Origin: Nitrospira sp.
GTDB lineage: Bacteria > Nitrospirota > Nitrospiria > Nitrospirales > Nitrospiraceae
Reading direction: 5' to 3'
Length of the DNA stretch: 37,184 bases
Assembly (NCBI GenBank): GCA_020853775.1
Contig: JADYYH010000080.1
Location: forward strand, 1 to 37,184
Position 1 is the first letter of the stretch; the number at the start of each line of letters is the position of its first letter. The position numbers and the translations under genes were made by a program. This document shows positions 8,579 through 17,700 of the stretch, piece after piece. Under the pieces are notes generated by a model that was given only the letters and a program-made list of their open reading frames with translations, was not told the DNA's origin and ran no database searches.

Positions 8579-9046
8579 CTAGGCCTTCAGTGCCGCCAAG
8601 ACCTCTTCGACATGACCGGGCACCTTGACCTTCCTGAACGCGGCCTTGATCCGGCCCGCTGCATCGATGACAAAGGTGCTGCGCTCAATGCCCATGTATC
8701 TGCGGCCGTACATGCTTTTTTCTTTATAGACTTCGTAGGCCGTGCTCACCGCCGCATCTTCATCGCTCAGCAGCGCAAACGGCAGTCCATACTTGGCGAT
8801 AAATTTCTGGTGAGACGCCTTGCCGTCCTTGCTGACCCCGATCACCACGGCTCCGGCCTTCTTGATTGCCGCCAGCGAATCGCGAAAATCACAGGCCTCC
8901 TTGGTACATCCCGACGTATCGTCTTTGGGATAAAAGTAGAGCACCACCTGTTTGCCCTTCAAACTCTTGAGCGTCACAAGGGTGCCGTCTTGATCGGGAA
9001 GGGAAAACTCCGGCGCCTTCGCCCCGACTTCTACTCCAGCTGCCAT
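8579..9046 (-). CDS. bcp: Thiol peroxidase of the Bcp/PrxQ family
   Basis: This peroxiredoxin reduces hydrogen peroxide and organic hydroperoxides using thioredoxin as reductant. The AhpC/TSA fold is clear: VGAKAPEFSLPDQDG at the start, VVLYFYPKDDTSGCTKEAC with peroxidatic Cys47 and resolving Cys52 (the five-residue spacing of PrxQ), and ERSTFVID further on. The frame is open to 9127, but that extension overlaps the preceding lipoprotein gene and is unlike the family; the ATG at 9046 gives the usual 155 residues and has AAGGAG about 11 bases upstream. A thioredoxin that could reduce it is encoded at 24795-25142. Confidence 0.92.
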   Translation of the reverse strand: MAAGVEVGAKAPEFSLPDQDGTLVTLKSLKGKQVVLYFYPKDDTSGCTKEACDFRDSLAAIKKAGAVVIGVSKDGKASHQKFIAKYGLPFALLSDEDAAVSTAYEVYKEKSMYGRRYMGIERSTFVIDAAGRIKAAFRKVKVPGHVEEVLAALKA

Positions 9047-9080
9047 ATCGCGTCGTTCTCCTTCAAAATTGCCGTCGCCG

Positions 9081-9521
9081 TTAGCGCGGGCCGCTGCCGA
9101 TTGTGGGCCTTCTCGTCCCGTAGGCATGTTCCCTCGCCGGGCCCTTGGGGGCTTCCGGATTCCCGAACGGACGCAATGCCGGAGAGTCCCAGATAACTTT
9201 ATCGCCGGGAGCCAGATTTGCCGCCTCGATGAATTCCTGGCGGGCCTGATCGGTTTGTCCCAACGCGTTCAGCGCCAACCCGTAATTGTAATGCGCCTGC
9301 CCGGAATCCGGCACGGCTTTGATCACCTGTCCGAACAGATCTTTAGCTTCGGCCATTTGGCCGCTCAGAAATGCCTGCCTGCCTTGATTGTTCAGCGTGT
9401 TCACATCGGCCTTGGCTCCGTAAGCCAGTTCGAGAGGCACGAGCGGTTTGGGCTTCTCATGGGCACAGGCTGAAAACGACAACACCACCACTGACAGGGC
9501 TATCCAGAGACTGACTCTCAT
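9081..9521 (-). CDS. TPR-containing lipoprotein
   Basis: The product has 146 residues. A basic start and a hydrophobic stretch end in the lipobox-like SFSAC, so the protein is probably lipid-anchored in the envelope. The mature part carries at least two tetratricopeptide repeats (LNNQGRQAFLSGQMAEAKDLF and AHYNYGLALNALGQTDQARQEF), which normally bind other proteins. The ATG at 9521 is chosen because GAGG lies 8 bases upstream; the frame itself opens at 9617. It precedes bcp by 34 bases. Its partner is unknown. Confidence 0.8.
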   Translation of the reverse strand: MRVSLWIALSVVVLSFSACAHEKPKPLVPLELAYGAKADVNTLNNQGRQAFLSGQMAEAKDLFGQVIKAVPDSGQAHYNYGLALNALGQTDQARQEFIEAANLAPGDKVIWDSPALRPFGNPEAPKGPAREHAYGTRRPTIGSGPR

Positions 9522-9556
9522 CACCGTCACCTCGTTCATATCGTTCGCCAGCGTGG

Positions 9557-9832
9557 TTACGGCTTGGCGCGTTTTTGCTGTTCTTCTTCGGACGTTTTGC
9601 GATACATCACGTCCCATTCGGGACTGCCTTCCACGATTTGTCTCGAATAGGACGCCAGCTTCGCCCGCACCTTTTTATCGATGTCGGCTTCCAATGCAAG
9701 TTCAGCGGCCACCACGCGTTTAACCTCGCGCAACACCTTGCCATCATCTTCAGTCAACCTGCACTGAGCGCTTTTCTTTAACGCGCCGAGTATTAAATGG
9801 GCCAGGTGGCTGGCTTTGTCATCACTGATCAC
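9557..9832 (-). CDS. DUF507 family protein (second of a tandem pair)
   Basis: The 91-residue product matches the DUF507 pattern: an N-terminal SDDKASHLAHLIL, a helical middle and a C-terminal Y-x-R-x-I...PEWDVMYRKT element. The frame begins at 9865 directly after the upstream stop, but the GTG at 9832 is preferred because it aligns with the family start and has GGGAG 8 bases upstream. DUF507 has no established function. Its neighbour is a paralogue of the same fold, a tandem arrangement I associate with Nitrospirota and deltaproteobacterial genomes. Expression is probably coupled to that gene. Confidence 0.8.
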   Translation of the reverse strand: MISDDKASHLAHLILGALKKSAQCRLTEDDGKVLREVKRVVAAELALEADIDKKVRAKLASYSRQIVEGSPEWDVMYRKTSEEEQQKRAKP

Positions 9833-9865
9833 GGTTAGGGCTCCCGTCGCGAGTGGCGCCGCCAC

Positions 9866-10147
9866 TCATAAGATGATCCCGCGCTCACGCACCAGTTTCT
9901 GTTTGATCATCGTGAACATCTTCTGATAGTCGACCTGGCCTTGCTCGATCTGCCGTTCATAGGGCTGCATCATCCGGCGCACTTCGGCATTGAGGCGATC
10001 TTCCACCATGAGCTCCTCTGTCATCGTGTGTTCCAACGACTCGCGGAGCGCCTTGCGATCACCGGTCACCTCGAGGAAGCTCAATTCGTGCAATCGAGCG
10101 ATCACCGAATCCGCCATATGATGCACCCGCTCTTTCGCCAATCTCAT
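9866..10147 (-). CDS. DUF507 family protein (first of a tandem pair)
   Basis: The 93-residue protein starts MRLAKERVHHMAD, the usual DUF507 beginning, and ends with YERQIEQGQVDYQKMFTMIKQKLVRERGIIL, the usual end with its conserved Arg-Gly. It is highly helical and charged. GAGGAG lies about 9 bases before the ATG. The second copy follows after about 33 bases, and the two diverge enough that they probably form a hetero-pair rather than being a recent duplication; this is inference. Confidence 0.85.
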   Translation of the reverse strand: MRLAKERVHHMADSVIARLHELSFLEVTGDRKALRESLEHTMTEELMVEDRLNAEVRRMMQPYERQIEQGQVDYQKMFTMIKQKLVRERGIIL

Positions 10148-10183
10148 GGCCCTTACTCCTCGGTCGAATGTTCCGTCGAACTT

Positions 10184-10594
10184 CTACCCGACCGGTTGCG
10201 CCGGCTCGATGCGTTCGACCCGGATCGTGCTGGCGTTCATAGCCTGCCGCAATGTCGCGGCATCACCCAGAACCCGTCCTACGACGTTCACCCGATCGGC
10301 AGGCACTGGGTCCGCCCCCATGCTCATCGGCGTGCGTCCAAAGAAGATGGCCAAGACCTGGCCGGCTCCCCAGAAGGCCACGTCGCCGATTTTGACTTGC
10401 GTCGTCGCCGTTTCGCGATGATCTTTCACGCCGGGAATCTTAAAATAGAACTCTTCGCCCCAGACATTCAACGGTCCCTCCGCCGGCAAGGCCCGATAGA
10501 GTTCCTCAGCGGTTTTTGTCCCCTTCAGTTCGGCCTCCAATTGGATGCCGCCGACCTTGATTCGAATTCGTTTCCTCGTCCCGTTCGTGGTCAT
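10184..10594 (-). CDS. Cyclophilin-like fold protein (TM1367/DUF369 type)
   Basis: The 136-residue protein matches the cyclophilin-like beta-barrel family typified by TM1367: RIKVGGIQLEAEL, TAEELYRALP, NVWGEEFYFKIP, VKIGDVAFWGAG and LAIFFGRTPMS occur in the family order. The family lacks demonstrated prolyl isomerase activity and its function is unknown. GAGGG lies 4-8 bases before the ATG at 10594. It is the first gene of the long minus-strand run and is divergent from the RNase H-like gene. Confidence 0.8.
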   Translation of the reverse strand: MTTNGTRKRIRIKVGGIQLEAELKGTKTAEELYRALPAEGPLNVWGEEFYFKIPGVKDHRETATTQVKIGDVAFWGAGQVLAIFFGRTPMSMGADPVPADRVNVVGRVLGDAATLRQAMNASTIRVERIEPAQPVG

Positions 10595-10668
10595 GATCCC
10601 TCATCCCCGCCGTGATACGCTGCGCCGCACTATAATGACGAAACTCCGCACCAGTCGCGGACTCTAAC

Positions 10669-10698
10669 TTGTTTATCCCTTGAAATCAAGGTTACAAT
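10669..10698 (+). promoter_or_regulatory. Predicted sigma-70-type promoter of the RNase H-like gene
   Basis: TTGTTT (10669-10674) and TACAAT (10693-10698) are separated by 18 bases and lie 28 bases before the ATG at 10727. The -10 box matches 5 of 6 consensus bases and the -35 box 4 of 6. A reverse TATAGT at about 10629-10634 could serve the divergent cyclophilin-like gene, but its -35 is poor. Confidence 0.4.
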
Positions 10699-10726
10699 CC
10701 TGCCCGGTCGATTCCAGGCCGCCCCT

Positions 10727-11500
10727 ATGCTGACATCCACGTTTGTTCATTTGAAAGGTATCGGGCCGGCCACTGAGCGGCGTCTGTGGGAACAGGGCAT
10801 CGCCGATTGGACGACCTTCCGACGGGAGTCGCAATTGACCGGCATCGCGCCGGCTCGTAAAGCCGCCTATGACATCGAGCTGGCCCTCGCGCAAGACCAC
10901 CTCGACCTCCATAACCCTCGCTATTTCGCAGACTGTCTCCACACCCGCGACCATTGGCGCTTGTTCCGGACCTTCGGTGCACGCGCGCTCTACCTCGACA
11001 TTGAAACCACAGGACTCTCGGCCCGCGAGGGGCAGGTGACCATCGTCGGGCTTCATCGCCAGGGGCGGATGCGCACCTTGATCCATGGCCAGAATCTCAC
11101 CCAGGACGCCATTCAAGAGGAACTCGATCAAGCCGACCTCCTCATCACATTTTTCGGGACGGTCTTCGACATGCCGTATCTGCAAACCTGCTTTAGCGGC
11201 TTGCGCCTGTCGATCCCCCATTTCGATCTCTGCTTTGCGGCTCGACGCGTCGGCTTGCAAGGGGGATTGAAGTCTATCGAACGGGAGTTAGACATCGCAC
11301 GGGACACCGATCTGCTGCAGCTCGATGGATTGGAAGCCGTTCGATTGTGGCAGCATTACCGCGCGGGCCACGACGCCGCCCTGGATCAGCTCGTTCGCTA
11401 TAACGCCGCCGACACGCAAAACCTGGAGCCCCTCGCGACCTGCCTGTACGAGCGGCTGGCTTTGCGATACGGACCGCAGTCTCTCGGTCTGGTCGGATAA
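10727..11500 (+). CDS. RNase H-like 3'-5' exonuclease with helix-hairpin-helix start (YprB type)
   Basis: Residues 1-60 contain a helix-hairpin-helix-like segment (LKGIGPATERRLWEQGI) usual for DNA contact. A DEDD-type nuclease domain follows: LYLDIETTGL (Asp91, Glu93), ITFFGTVFDMPYL, IPHFDLCFAARR and a final RYNAADTQNLEPLA with the last conserved Asp. This is the arrangement of the RNase_H_2/YprB group, presumed to degrade nucleic acid in repair. Usual metal-binding acids are present, so it is probably active. A phosphatase gene starts one base after its stop, indicating translational coupling. Confidence 0.85.
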   Translation: MLTSTFVHLKGIGPATERRLWEQGIADWTTFRRESQLTGIAPARKAAYDIELALAQDHLDLHNPRYFADCLHTRDHWRLFRTFGARALYLDIETTGLSAREGQVTIVGLHRQGRMRTLIHGQNLTQDAIQEELDQADLLITFFGTVFDMPYLQTCFSGLRLSIPHFDLCFAARRVGLQGGLKSIERELDIARDTDLLQLDGLEAVRLWQHYRAGHDAALDQLVRYNAADTQNLEPLATCLYERLALRYGPQSLGLVG

Positions 11501-11501
11501 C

Positions 11502-12308
11502 GTGAGCACCGCGTCAGAGAGGTGGGACTGGATAGGATACGGGCACACAGACCGTGGACTGGTCCGCTCGACCAATCAGGATGCCTTCCTCGTCGACAAC
11601 CGGCGCCGCCTGTGGGCTGTCGCCGATGGTATGGGAGGACATCCCGGCGGAGACGTGGCCAGCCGCATCGTCATGGATACCCTCGCCGACTTTTCACCAA
11701 CCCTCCTTCGCAGCTCCGAGAACCCCGACGAGGACCATACCGGGCAACAGTCCTTTCTCCTGACCACCATGGCAGAGCAGGCGCATGCGGCCGTCCGCGC
11801 CTATGCCGATCGTCACCCGTCCTTCTACGGGATGGGAACGACTCTGGTGATGGCCCATCCGATGACTCTGCCCGCCCCGCGACTCCTCGTGCTCAATGTC
11901 GGCGACTGCCGGGCCTATCTCGTCCGGTCGGGACACATCACGCAGTTGACTCGCGACCACACCCTTATTGACGACGCTGTGCGCGAGGGCCGCCTCACTC
12001 CTGAGCAAGCGGCCCGGCATCCGGACCGCCACGTCCTGACCAGGGCGATCGGGCTCGGACCCGTCCTCCAGAGCGATCTCTTTCTTGTCGATATCTGCAT
12101 CCGCGATGTGCTGTTGCTCTGTTCCGACGGACTCACCAACATGCTGCCGGACAAACGCATACTGGAGATCGCCCATTCGCACAGAGACACTCCCCCCCTC
12201 GCGGCTCAGGCCCTCGTTCAAGCGGCGCTCGACACCGGCGGCATCGATAACGTCACCGTCGTGGCCTGCGCCATGACCGGCCTGCCCGACCAGGCAAATA
12301 TCCATTGA
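11502..12308 (+). CDS. PP2C-family serine/threonine protein phosphatase
   Basis: This metal-dependent phosphatase shows the standard motifs: GHTDRGLVRSTNQDAF (Asn25-Gln-Asp27), VADGMGGHPGGDVAS, GMGTTLV, NVGDCRAYLVRSG, LTRAIG, LLCSDGLTNML and GGIDNVTVV with the last metal-binding Asp. Length (268 residues) equals that of stand-alone bacterial Stp/PrpC enzymes. The start is the GTG at 11502, one base after the RNase H stop; upstream codons of the same frame lie inside the previous gene. No cognate Ser/Thr kinase occurs in the window. Confidence 0.92.
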   Translation: MSTASERWDWIGYGHTDRGLVRSTNQDAFLVDNRRRLWAVADGMGGHPGGDVASRIVMDTLADFSPTLLRSSENPDEDHTGQQSFLLTTMAEQAHAAVRAYADRHPSFYGMGTTLVMAHPMTLPAPRLLVLNVGDCRAYLVRSGHITQLTRDHTLIDDAVREGRLTPEQAARHPDRHVLTRAIGLGPVLQSDLFLVDICIRDVLLLCSDGLTNMLPDKRILEIAHSHRDTPPLAAQALVQAALDTGGIDNVTVVACAMTGLPDQANIH

Positions 12309-12356
12309 CAGTGCCTCAAGGCACCAGGTAGCCTCAAGTCAATGTACCCGCTGAGT

Positions 12357-12373
12357 GAGGCCTTTGAGGCCTC
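12357..12373 (+). repeat. Perfect hairpin GAGGCC/GGCCTC ahead of the SnoaL-like gene
   Basis: GAGGCC (12357-12362), a TTTGA loop and GGCCTC (12368-12373) form a perfect 6-bp stem just before the ATG at 12375, overlapping its likely ribosome binding site. It could modulate translation. No T-run follows, so it is not a normal terminator. Confidence 0.4.
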
Positions 12374-12374
12374 T

Positions 12375-13304
12375 ATGTGCCCGCTTCCTATGAACCGACA
12401 ACGGCATCACCATCGTCCATTCAGGCTTCCGGTCCGGGAGTGGCTCCTACTCGGCCCGCTCCTGGCAATAATATTGTGCGCTCCGGCGGCACGTGCCGAG
12501 GAGCCGCATGATCCGGAAGCCACCCTGCGCACGCTCGTTCGGGCGAATGCCGAGCGAGACCTCGCGACCATGTCGAAATATATGTCGCACGACGTGGATG
12601 CCATCGGCTATACGATCGATGGCCGCAAATATGTCGGATGGCCGGAATTCGCGACCGACATGCGCAGCGAATTCGATTCGGTGGTCAAGCTGGAAATCCC
12701 CATCATCTCCCTACGCATGTGGAGGAACGGGGGTGCGGCCTGGTTCGCCATGGAATTAGACTATATTCGCTACAGCAATCCCGGCGATCTCACCCAACGC
12801 ATGGTCCTTCCACTCCGGGAAACCGGTGTGTTGGAGCGACGGGACGGCCGATGGATCCTCGTGGCCTGGCATGAATCCACACGTCATCATGATAGCGCAA
12901 CGGAACAGGCGGCCGCCGACCGCTTGGCGCTGCTGCACCGGGCCTCGGATACGCAGCCGACGGTTCCGAACGGCGTCGATCTGAGCGGCCAATGGGAAGT
13001 CACGGAAATCGAAGACAATAAAAAGTACGTCGCCACGCTGAACGCCCAGGGCACCGGTCCCTACACCTGGCAAGAGGGACAATTTTCTACGACCAGCTTC
13101 AACGATCGACGTTGGCAAGGCACGTGGAAGCAAACGGGAAACGATCGCGAGGGTGCCTTTGAAGTCATTCTCTCGGAGGATGGCACGGAAGCCAAAGGCA
13201 TCTGGTGGTACGTGCGTGTCGGCACCCGAGACAACATCCCGCCCCGGCAACATGGCGGCAGCTACGTGTGGAAACGACTCACCCCGACTCCGACAGCTCC
13301 TTAA
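12375..13304 (+). CDS. Exported SnoaL/DUF4440-like protein with C-terminal beta domain
   Basis: The N-terminus is a signal peptide with a basic, His-rich start and hydrophobic core, cleaved near ARAEE. Residues about 40-180 look like an NTF2/SnoaL fold of the DUF4440 kind: ATLRTLVRANAERDLATMSKYMS, then GGAAWFAMELDY and a GRWILVAWHES strand. The last 110 residues start with LSGQWEVTEI and contain several short strands resembling a lipocalin-like or META-like beta barrel. The function is unknown. Three in-frame ATGs are possible (12342, 12375, 12390); 12375 is chosen because TGAGG lies 5 bases upstream, though that site sits in a hairpin. Confidence 0.7.
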   Translation: MCPLPMNRQRHHHRPFRLPVREWLLLGPLLAIILCAPAARAEEPHDPEATLRTLVRANAERDLATMSKYMSHDVDAIGYTIDGRKYVGWPEFATDMRSEFDSVVKLEIPIISLRMWRNGGAAWFAMELDYIRYSNPGDLTQRMVLPLRETGVLERRDGRWILVAWHESTRHHDSATEQAAADRLALLHRASDTQPTVPNGVDLSGQWEVTEIEDNKKYVATLNAQGTGPYTWQEGQFSTTSFNDRRWQGTWKQTGNDREGAFEVILSEDGTEAKGIWWYVRVGTRDNIPPRQHGGSYVWKRLTPTPTAP

Positions 13305-13379
13305 CGGACGGGCGGTTACTCCCTACAGAGCTTTACACACACTCATGGACGGCCGGTCTGTTACAACGAGGAGGGGCCT

Positions 13380-14381
13380 ATGAATCGTGCGCTTTTATTA
13401 GTAGTCCTGTTATTGGGCGTCACGAGTACGGTGTATGCCGACGGCGGACATGATCATCACGCCATTCCCACCATGCCGAGTTTAGGCCAGACGAAACTCA
13501 CCATCGAGGACCAGACCGTCACGCTCACATTTGGTCCCGTCGATCTCCCGACCGGCCACGACGGCGATCTGGCCTCCAGTATGCCCAAGAAGGTGTTCCA
13601 ACTGCCCGAGGACACCTACATGATCGGGTACAAATCCGAGGTCTTTAGCAAGGATGGCAAACCGCTCCCGAAGAATTATCTCCATCACATTCTCATGTTG
13701 AACAATGACAAACCCAGCGTTTCGTGCGATGGCGAACCCTTGTTTTTTGCCGGAGCCGGACTCGAAATGACCGAAGCCCGTTTCCCGGACGGATACGGAG
13801 TGAAGTTGGGCAAAGGACAAAACCTGATGTCCGTGGTGGCCTTCTATCACAAGGCTCCGCCGACGAAAGACGTGATGGCTCGCTTCACGATGTACGTCGC
13901 ACCGAAGGGCGCGAAGGTACAGGAGATGGACGTCTACCAGGTGGGCGTGAACATTGTGTGTTACAGCAAATTCGCGCAACGGGGCCCGGACCAGACGGAT
14001 GAAGGCATCGAAATCAAGCCGGGAGTCTCGGTCCTCTCCGCACCCCTGAAATTCAATATGGATGGTTGCGTCAAGTTTGCCTATCCCCACGGACATGACG
14101 AGTTGCTCATGGTAGCGCTGGAGAATAAGACCGCCAACGAGACGCTCCTCCGCACTGTCCCCGAAGTCGATGCCGACGGCACGTTCAGGGACTTCCGACC
14201 CCATCAGGTCTATCGGGACAGCAAAGGATTTCCAGTGACGAAGCAGGATAACTACGAAATGGTCATGGTTCATCATCACCTACTGCAAAACCCTAACATC
14301 CAACATGGCATGGGCAACTATCTGCTCTATATGACGCCTGGCAGCTGCCCGCAGTCATCGACCACCGCTTCGGCGCATTAG
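13380..14381 (+). CDS. Exported His-rich protein, PHM/Nod19-like beta-sandwich (putative metal binding)
   Basis: A strong GAGGAGG lies 6-8 bases before the ATG, and the first 20 residues are a signal peptide ending VYADG. The start of the mature protein is HDHHAIP, a likely metal ligand cluster. The body contains NYLHHILMLNN followed by PLFFAGAGLEM and FPDGYGVKLGKGQ, a series that recalls the plant Nod19 and copper-dependent PHM-like beta-sandwich families, where a His-His-hydrophobic motif binds copper. Further His groups are AFYHKA, YPHGHDE and VHHHLLQ. Paired cysteines (CDGEP, IVCYS, DGCVKF, GSCPQ) fit an extracytoplasmic protein. Copper binding is inference, and the family call is tentative. 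Confidence 0.6.
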   Translation: MNRALLLVVLLLGVTSTVYADGGHDHHAIPTMPSLGQTKLTIEDQTVTLTFGPVDLPTGHDGDLASSMPKKVFQLPEDTYMIGYKSEVFSKDGKPLPKNYLHHILMLNNDKPSVSCDGEPLFFAGAGLEMTEARFPDGYGVKLGKGQNLMSVVAFYHKAPPTKDVMARFTMYVAPKGAKVQEMDVYQVGVNIVCYSKFAQRGPDQTDEGIEIKPGVSVLSAPLKFNMDGCVKFAYPHGHDELLMVALENKTANETLLRTVPEVDADGTFRDFRPHQVYRDSKGFPVTKQDNYEMVMVHHHLLQNPNIQHGMGNYLLYMTPGSCPQSSTTASAH

Positions 14382-14395
14382 GCGAACCTTGGGTG

Positions 14396-14421
14396 CCCCC
14401 ACAGTGCGGCCGCTGTGGGGG
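14396..14421 (+). terminator. Strong GC hairpin after the PHM-like gene
   Basis: CCCCCACAG (14396-14404) and CTGTGGGGG (14413-14421) pair perfectly over 9 bp with an 8-base loop, 15 bases after the stop codon. No T-run follows, so it may be a terminator of the L-shaped kind or simply an RNA-stabilising 3' structure. Confidence 0.45.
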
Positions 14422-14742
14422 ACTACCCCCGATCAGACATCGAGACTGGCACAGGAGACGTACGAGACCCGGTTCCAATCCGAACACTTCCCCCGCCTCG
14501 CCCCCTCTCGGGCTTCATCAGTTTTCCAATTTGGTTCCTTCTTCCCCTACCGAAGTGGAACCGCCCCCTCGGCGGCGGACTGGGATTCTCAAGAAGGTGT
14601 ATGATATTGAACCACTCATGCAGACTAATCAGCTGGGGAAGAACAGATTTGTCTGCCTGAGAGAAAGATCATGTTCATCACTGTACGGTGGTGCATTCCC
14701 CGGGGCCCATACAGCCTCCGGGCATGCTGAACGCGCCCCGGC
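14422..14742. other. Intergenic stretch before the large signalling gene
   Basis: No gene is visible between the hairpin and the GTG at 14743. Short overlapping frames here lack family resemblance and ribosome binding sites. The segment has a 6-bp inverted pair GCAGAC/GTCTGC around 14630-14656 and no clear -35/-10 or -24/-12 promoter. It probably contains the leader of the large gene. Confidence 0.4.
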
Positions 14743-17700
14743 GTGAAGACCATGAGCTCTTCCATGTCCTTGCCTGAACCTTCGCTGCAGATCCTCCTCA
14801 TCAATGAGAATCCCGACGAAATCAAGTTGGTGACCACCAGCTTACGAAGCTTCTTCGTCGGTTGCCGCATCGAAGCCGGCTACTCATCCGACGATGCCCT
14901 TGCCTTCAGCCGCCAGGGTGACTGGCAAATCATCCTCATCGATCAGGATCTGAGGCCGGAACGAGGGCTCGATTTGCTGGCACGACTTCGTCGCAACGCC
15001 CCCTACGCCGCGATTCTGCTTCAGACCAACGACAGTGACTCACACACCGCCGTGCAAGCGCTCCAACAGGGAGCCGATTTTTTGCTTTTCAAACGATCTC
15101 CCGGGTTTATCACAGAGCTCCTCTTTTCGGTGCAGGAAGCCCTCGAAAAACGCGACCTGCAAATGAAGCTCGACCACACATTTCAACGCCACCTGCGCGT
15201 GATCGAAACACTGAGTGATTTATTGTACGAGCTCGATGCAGAAGGTCGTTTTGTTTATGTAAGCCCGACGGTCACCGTGATGCTCGGATACACGGCGGAG
15301 GAACTTGCCGGCCGGCACTACTCGCTCTTACTTCCTCCTCAACAGGAATCAGCCGCGCGTTTCCGGTTGAATGAACGCCGAGCCGGCAGTCGTTCAACGC
15401 GCCGAATGGAACTGACTCTGTACCGGAAGCCCCCTCCAGATGTTCCGCCGGCACCTCTCATTGTGGAAGTCACGGCTAAGGGACTCTTCGACTCCACGAA
15501 TCGGTATCTGGGAACGGTCGGATTGTTACGCGATCTGTCTCAACAAAAGGCCCAACAGACCCGCCTGGCGGAACTGGAATCGCGCCTTCAAGAAACCGAT
15601 CGTCAACTCACCCTCTCGCGTGAGGCGGCCCGTGTGTCTCGCCAGTTGCAACAACCGCTTACGTCCTTACTTCAGGACTCACAACGATTGCTGATATCGA
15701 TTCAAGACAGCCGGATCGAGCAACATGTTGAGACGATGGTCGCCCAGGTATCACAAGCGAGCCGACTGGGACACCAGCTGGCCGAAGCGATCCATGCCCC
15801 CACGACAGAAATGGTTCCTCTCGACCTCGATGACGTACTTCAGGCGGTTGCTCGGACAACACAAGGTGAGACCCAGGCCCCAGGCTTCCTGCTCACCACC
15901 CACTTTGCAGGCAACCTTCCCGTCATCCGTGGTTCGCGTTCGGCCCTGGAAACCCTTGCTCACACCCTGCTCACCTATGCCTCTCAATCCGCATCCCGCA
16001 ACATGACTCCCAGGCTCGTATTGCAAACAGCGGCATTGACCGTAGATAGTTCGGGAACTCACCCGCAACACGTGGGTTCGCCCTCGCAGCCGGTTCGTAC
16101 CTATGCAAGCTTTACGATCCGGGGAAGTGCCGGCGCTCTGCGTCTGCCGTCGGACAGTCAATCAACGCACGATCGTCCGGCGGAGAGTTTGTTTCACGCA
16201 CATCGCATCGTTCAGGCGCATCGAGGCGCCATCGAAGTCGAACATACACCTGAAAGTGGCGTAGCCATCACCGTTCGCATTCCGGCTTCGGACGACTTCT
16301 CGCGGAGCGGATCACCGGAGCCACCGGCCTCGCCGCCCCCGTTCGATAATCAGACGCCAACGGGATACATTCCCCACCAACACCCTGAACGTCGCAGGTC
16401 AGAGCGCAAGCCGTTTTCTTTACCCATCCAATTGTCGATCGGCGGCACGACTCTTCGTGGCCTATTACGCAATATGAGTACGGAAGGGGCGCTCCTGACT
16501 ATCCGAGGAATGGAGGCTTCCATCCATCTGCAGCCGGCCTATGTCGTCATCAAGACACCGGTCAGTTTTCTTGAACTTCAGGGAGTAGTGCATGAGCGGC
16601 CCTCCGCCTCAACCGAATTGTCCCTGCCAGCCATTAAGGATTTCGTGATTTCGTTTTCTCTGGCCGTTGACAATGAGCGCAATGTACTCCGGTCGCTGCT
16701 TGAAGGCCTGCAGGAGGGGTCTCCGCAGATCACCTTCGAAGGATTAATTCTTCCGATCCCCCCAGCAGCAACGAGCCGCGAGCGTGAACCTCTCCCATCC
16801 TCAGCCATGCCGGAAGATCGGCGCGAAACCATTCGACTGAGCATCTCCTGCCCCGTACAGATGACGGAATCTCCAACGGGCTCACCGCATTCGATCGGCA
16901 GGATCATCAATCTCAATGTGAACGGAGCTTGCATCGAGGTGCCTGCAGCTGCCGTCTTAGCCGGACATTCGCCGCTCATCCATCTCGACCTGATGGAATC
17001 GACCGTCATCGCATCCGGCACCTCGCCATCACCTGGGATCGATCAATCATTGCCGGCACAGATCGTCTGGAGACGTCCGGCGGAGATGATCTCGGCACAC
17101 CGCCCCGCGGCAACGGAAGAACAACGACATCGGATCGGGATACGCTTTGGCAGTTTGTCCTCCACGCAAGAGCAGAGATTACGTAGCATCATGGAAACCG
17201 AGTTCCGCGCAGAGCAGAATCTGGCCGAATCCGAGTGGGACGCCCCTGTCCTCACCGAGTCACGCACCCTACGCGACCGTGAAGGCTATACGATTGCGTT
17301 ACGGCATGACTTTCCTACGCAAGGCGGCGGAGCGCACGATCCGCTGGTGCTCCTCTGCCCGGGATACGGCACAACGCAACACGCCTACATTGCCTTGGCT
17401 TATATGCTGGCTGGCCGCGGATTTCATGTGCTGCGATACGATCACAGCCGCCATATCGGTCTGAGCGATGGCGACCCCTCGCAGACCACGTTCACCTCCC
17501 TTGAAGACGACCTCGATACGGTGTTGAGCTTCGTCCAAGAACATTGGCCGGAACGGCCTCTCACTCTCGTGGCACCAGACCTTCTCGGTCGAATCGCTTT
17601 ACGAAGACGGGATTGGCACAGATGGATTCGTCGCCTCCTGCTTGTTAATCCGACACTCGATCTCGGACAGTGCCTGCAAAACCTGCATCAGCGGGATCTG

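Noticed and set aside
12311-12324. GTGCC-TCAA-GGCAC hairpin after the PP2C gene as a terminator
   Set aside because: The stem is only 5 bp and no T-run follows.
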